NCBI GenBank assembly: GCA_000687675.1 | Contig: JHWS01000002.1 | Span: forward strand, 62,001-126,000 | Direction of reading: 5' to 3' | DNA length: 64,000 nucleotides | From: Lachnospiraceae bacterium NC2008 | Lineage (GTDB): Bacteria > Bacillota > Clostridia > Lachnospirales > Lachnospiraceae | Part shown: positions 63,714 through 64,000 of the stretch, in pieces | Layout of the letters: each line of letters starts with the position of its first letter | Numbering within the stretch: position 1 is the first letter of the stretch | Made by a program: the position numbers and the translations under genes | The notes under the pieces: generated by a model | Database searches by the model: none | Seen by the model: the letters and a program-made list of their open reading frames with translations, nothing else | Told to the model about the DNA's origin: nothing

Positions 63714-63725
63714 GAACGTCTGTTC
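63714..63725. promoter_or_regulatory. Putative LexA (SOS) box
   Basis: GAACGTCTGTTC, with flanking T and A giving a 14-bp palindrome TGAAC-N4-GTTCA. This matches the Gram-positive SOS box (CGAAC-N4-GTTCG type) at both half-sites. It lies between the divergent LysM gene and lexA, closer to the former. Confidence 0.75.
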
Positions 63726-63740
63726 ATGTTCTAATAATAA

Positions 63741-63804
63741 CGAACAAAAATTCGAATGTCAATACTAAATTCGAACATATTTTCATTTCTTCGAACATTT
63801 ATTC
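63741..63804. promoter_or_regulatory. Cluster of imperfect LexA-box-like sites upstream of lexA
   Basis: CGAACAAAAATTCG (63741-63754), GAACATATTTTC (63773-63784) and GAACATTTATTC (63793-63804) each have one perfect GAAC half-site and a degenerate second one. TTCGAA recurs at 63751, 63770 and 63790, spaced 19-20 bp, about two helical turns apart. Confidence 0.55.
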
Positions 63805-63815
63805 CGAAAATGTGT

Positions 63816-63844
63816 TTGATAAATTGGAAAGTATGTGTTAAAAT
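63816..63844 (+). promoter_or_regulatory. lexA promoter
   Basis: TTGATA (63816-63821), a 17-bp spacer and TAAAAT (63839-63844), both 5 of 6 to consensus. The nearest SOS-box-like site ends 11 bp upstream of the -35. Confidence 0.65.
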
Positions 63845-63875
63845 AAGAAAAAACAATTATAGGAGGTTTTAATAT

Positions 63876-64000
63876 ATGGCTAAAGGTAAAATTACACCTA
63901 AGCAGCAACAGGTATTAGATTTTATTAAAGACAGTATCGTTAAAAAGGGTTATCCGCCTACTGTTAGAGATATTTGTGTAGCTGTTAATCTTAGCTCTAC
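63876..64000 (+). CDS. lexA: SOS repressor LexA (5' part)
   Basis: The first 41 codons of LexA, cut by the window edge. The visible part is the N-terminal winged-helix DNA-binding domain: [38 protein letters not shown], which matches the LexA consensus closely. AGGAGG lies upstream of the ATG at the usual distance. Full-length LexA (about 200 residues) represses SOS genes until RecA triggers its self-cleavage. Operator-like sites upstream suggest autoregulation and control of the divergent LysM gene. Confidence 0.94.
   Translation, partial: MAKGKITPKQQQVLDFIKDSIVKKGYPPTVRDICVAVNLSS

Overview
The window is 64 kb of AT-rich chromosome from a Firmicute, most likely a Lachnospiraceae member (Butyrivibrio / Lachnospira / Roseburia relatives). 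I infer this from the BspA-type leucine-rich surface proteins, a class B sortase with a PKTGD-type substrate, the gene order mreB-mreC-mreD-pbp2-minC-rodA-mgsA, SepF, the clostridial NADP-isocitrate dehydrogenase, and a LexA gene next to a LysM protein. The genus cannot be fixed by eye. No rRNA, tRNA, CRISPR array or prophage was seen. Almost everything is core genome read on the + strand; the clear accessory parts are one insertion sequence and the surface-protein cluster. Layout. 1-603: 3' end of queA. 604-893: GC-rich tandem repeat, then a promoter for a one-domain PilZ (c-di-GMP binding) protein. 1268-2922: a complete IS4-family element with 17-bp perfect inverted repeats and a 10-bp target duplication, inserted in the loop of what was the PilZ gene's intrinsic terminator. 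3156-11476: class B sortase, a 1,723-residue cell-wall LRR protein and a second, membrane-anchored LRR protein. 11531-20113: isocitrate dehydrogenase, a coiled-coil unknown, bifunctional NAD(P)HX repair enzyme, CBS/CorC-domain protein, YebC, and a polyprenyl-phosphate-type GT2 with a large membrane partner. 20148-29461: FtsK/SpoIIIE, formate-THF ligase, FolD, a zinc-ribbon/TPR/surface-repeat protein, RlmH, and a convergent RsmF-like methyltransferase. 29516-36771: pyrimidine nucleoside phosphorylase, PhoH, a PgpH-like protein that has lost its HD catalytic residues, YbeY, a MurJ/SpoVB-type flippase and an FAD protein. 36832-46168: DUF896, 5-formyl-THF cyclo-ligase, MiaB, MutS, MutL, MiaA and a PLP (YnbB-type) enzyme. 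46285-56828: one long cell-shape and wall operon. 57009-60222: sepF, then aroB-lspA-rluD. 60291-64000: Xer-type recombinase, AI-2E-family transporter, a probable 20-residue membrane peptide, a YneA-like LysM protein and the 5' end of lexA with SOS-box-like operators between them. Working together: the 46-57 kb block is a wall-elongation and division module (MreBCD, PBP2, RodA, D-Ala carboxypeptidase, MinC, SepF). The sortase and LRR proteins are a surface display set. The fhs-folD pair and the cyclo-ligase supply one-carbon units. miaB/miaA modify the same tRNA adenosine, with mutS-mutL between them. The most interesting departures from textbook layouts are MinC without MinD/MinE and with the R-S-G-Q MinD-binding motif not conserved; a catalytically dead, truncated PgpH homologue; the IS sitting inside a terminator and carrying its own insulation against outside transcription; a 245-residue insertion in PBP2; a UUCG-capped hairpin between mutS and mutL; and an unannotatably small hydrophobic peptide gene near lexA.
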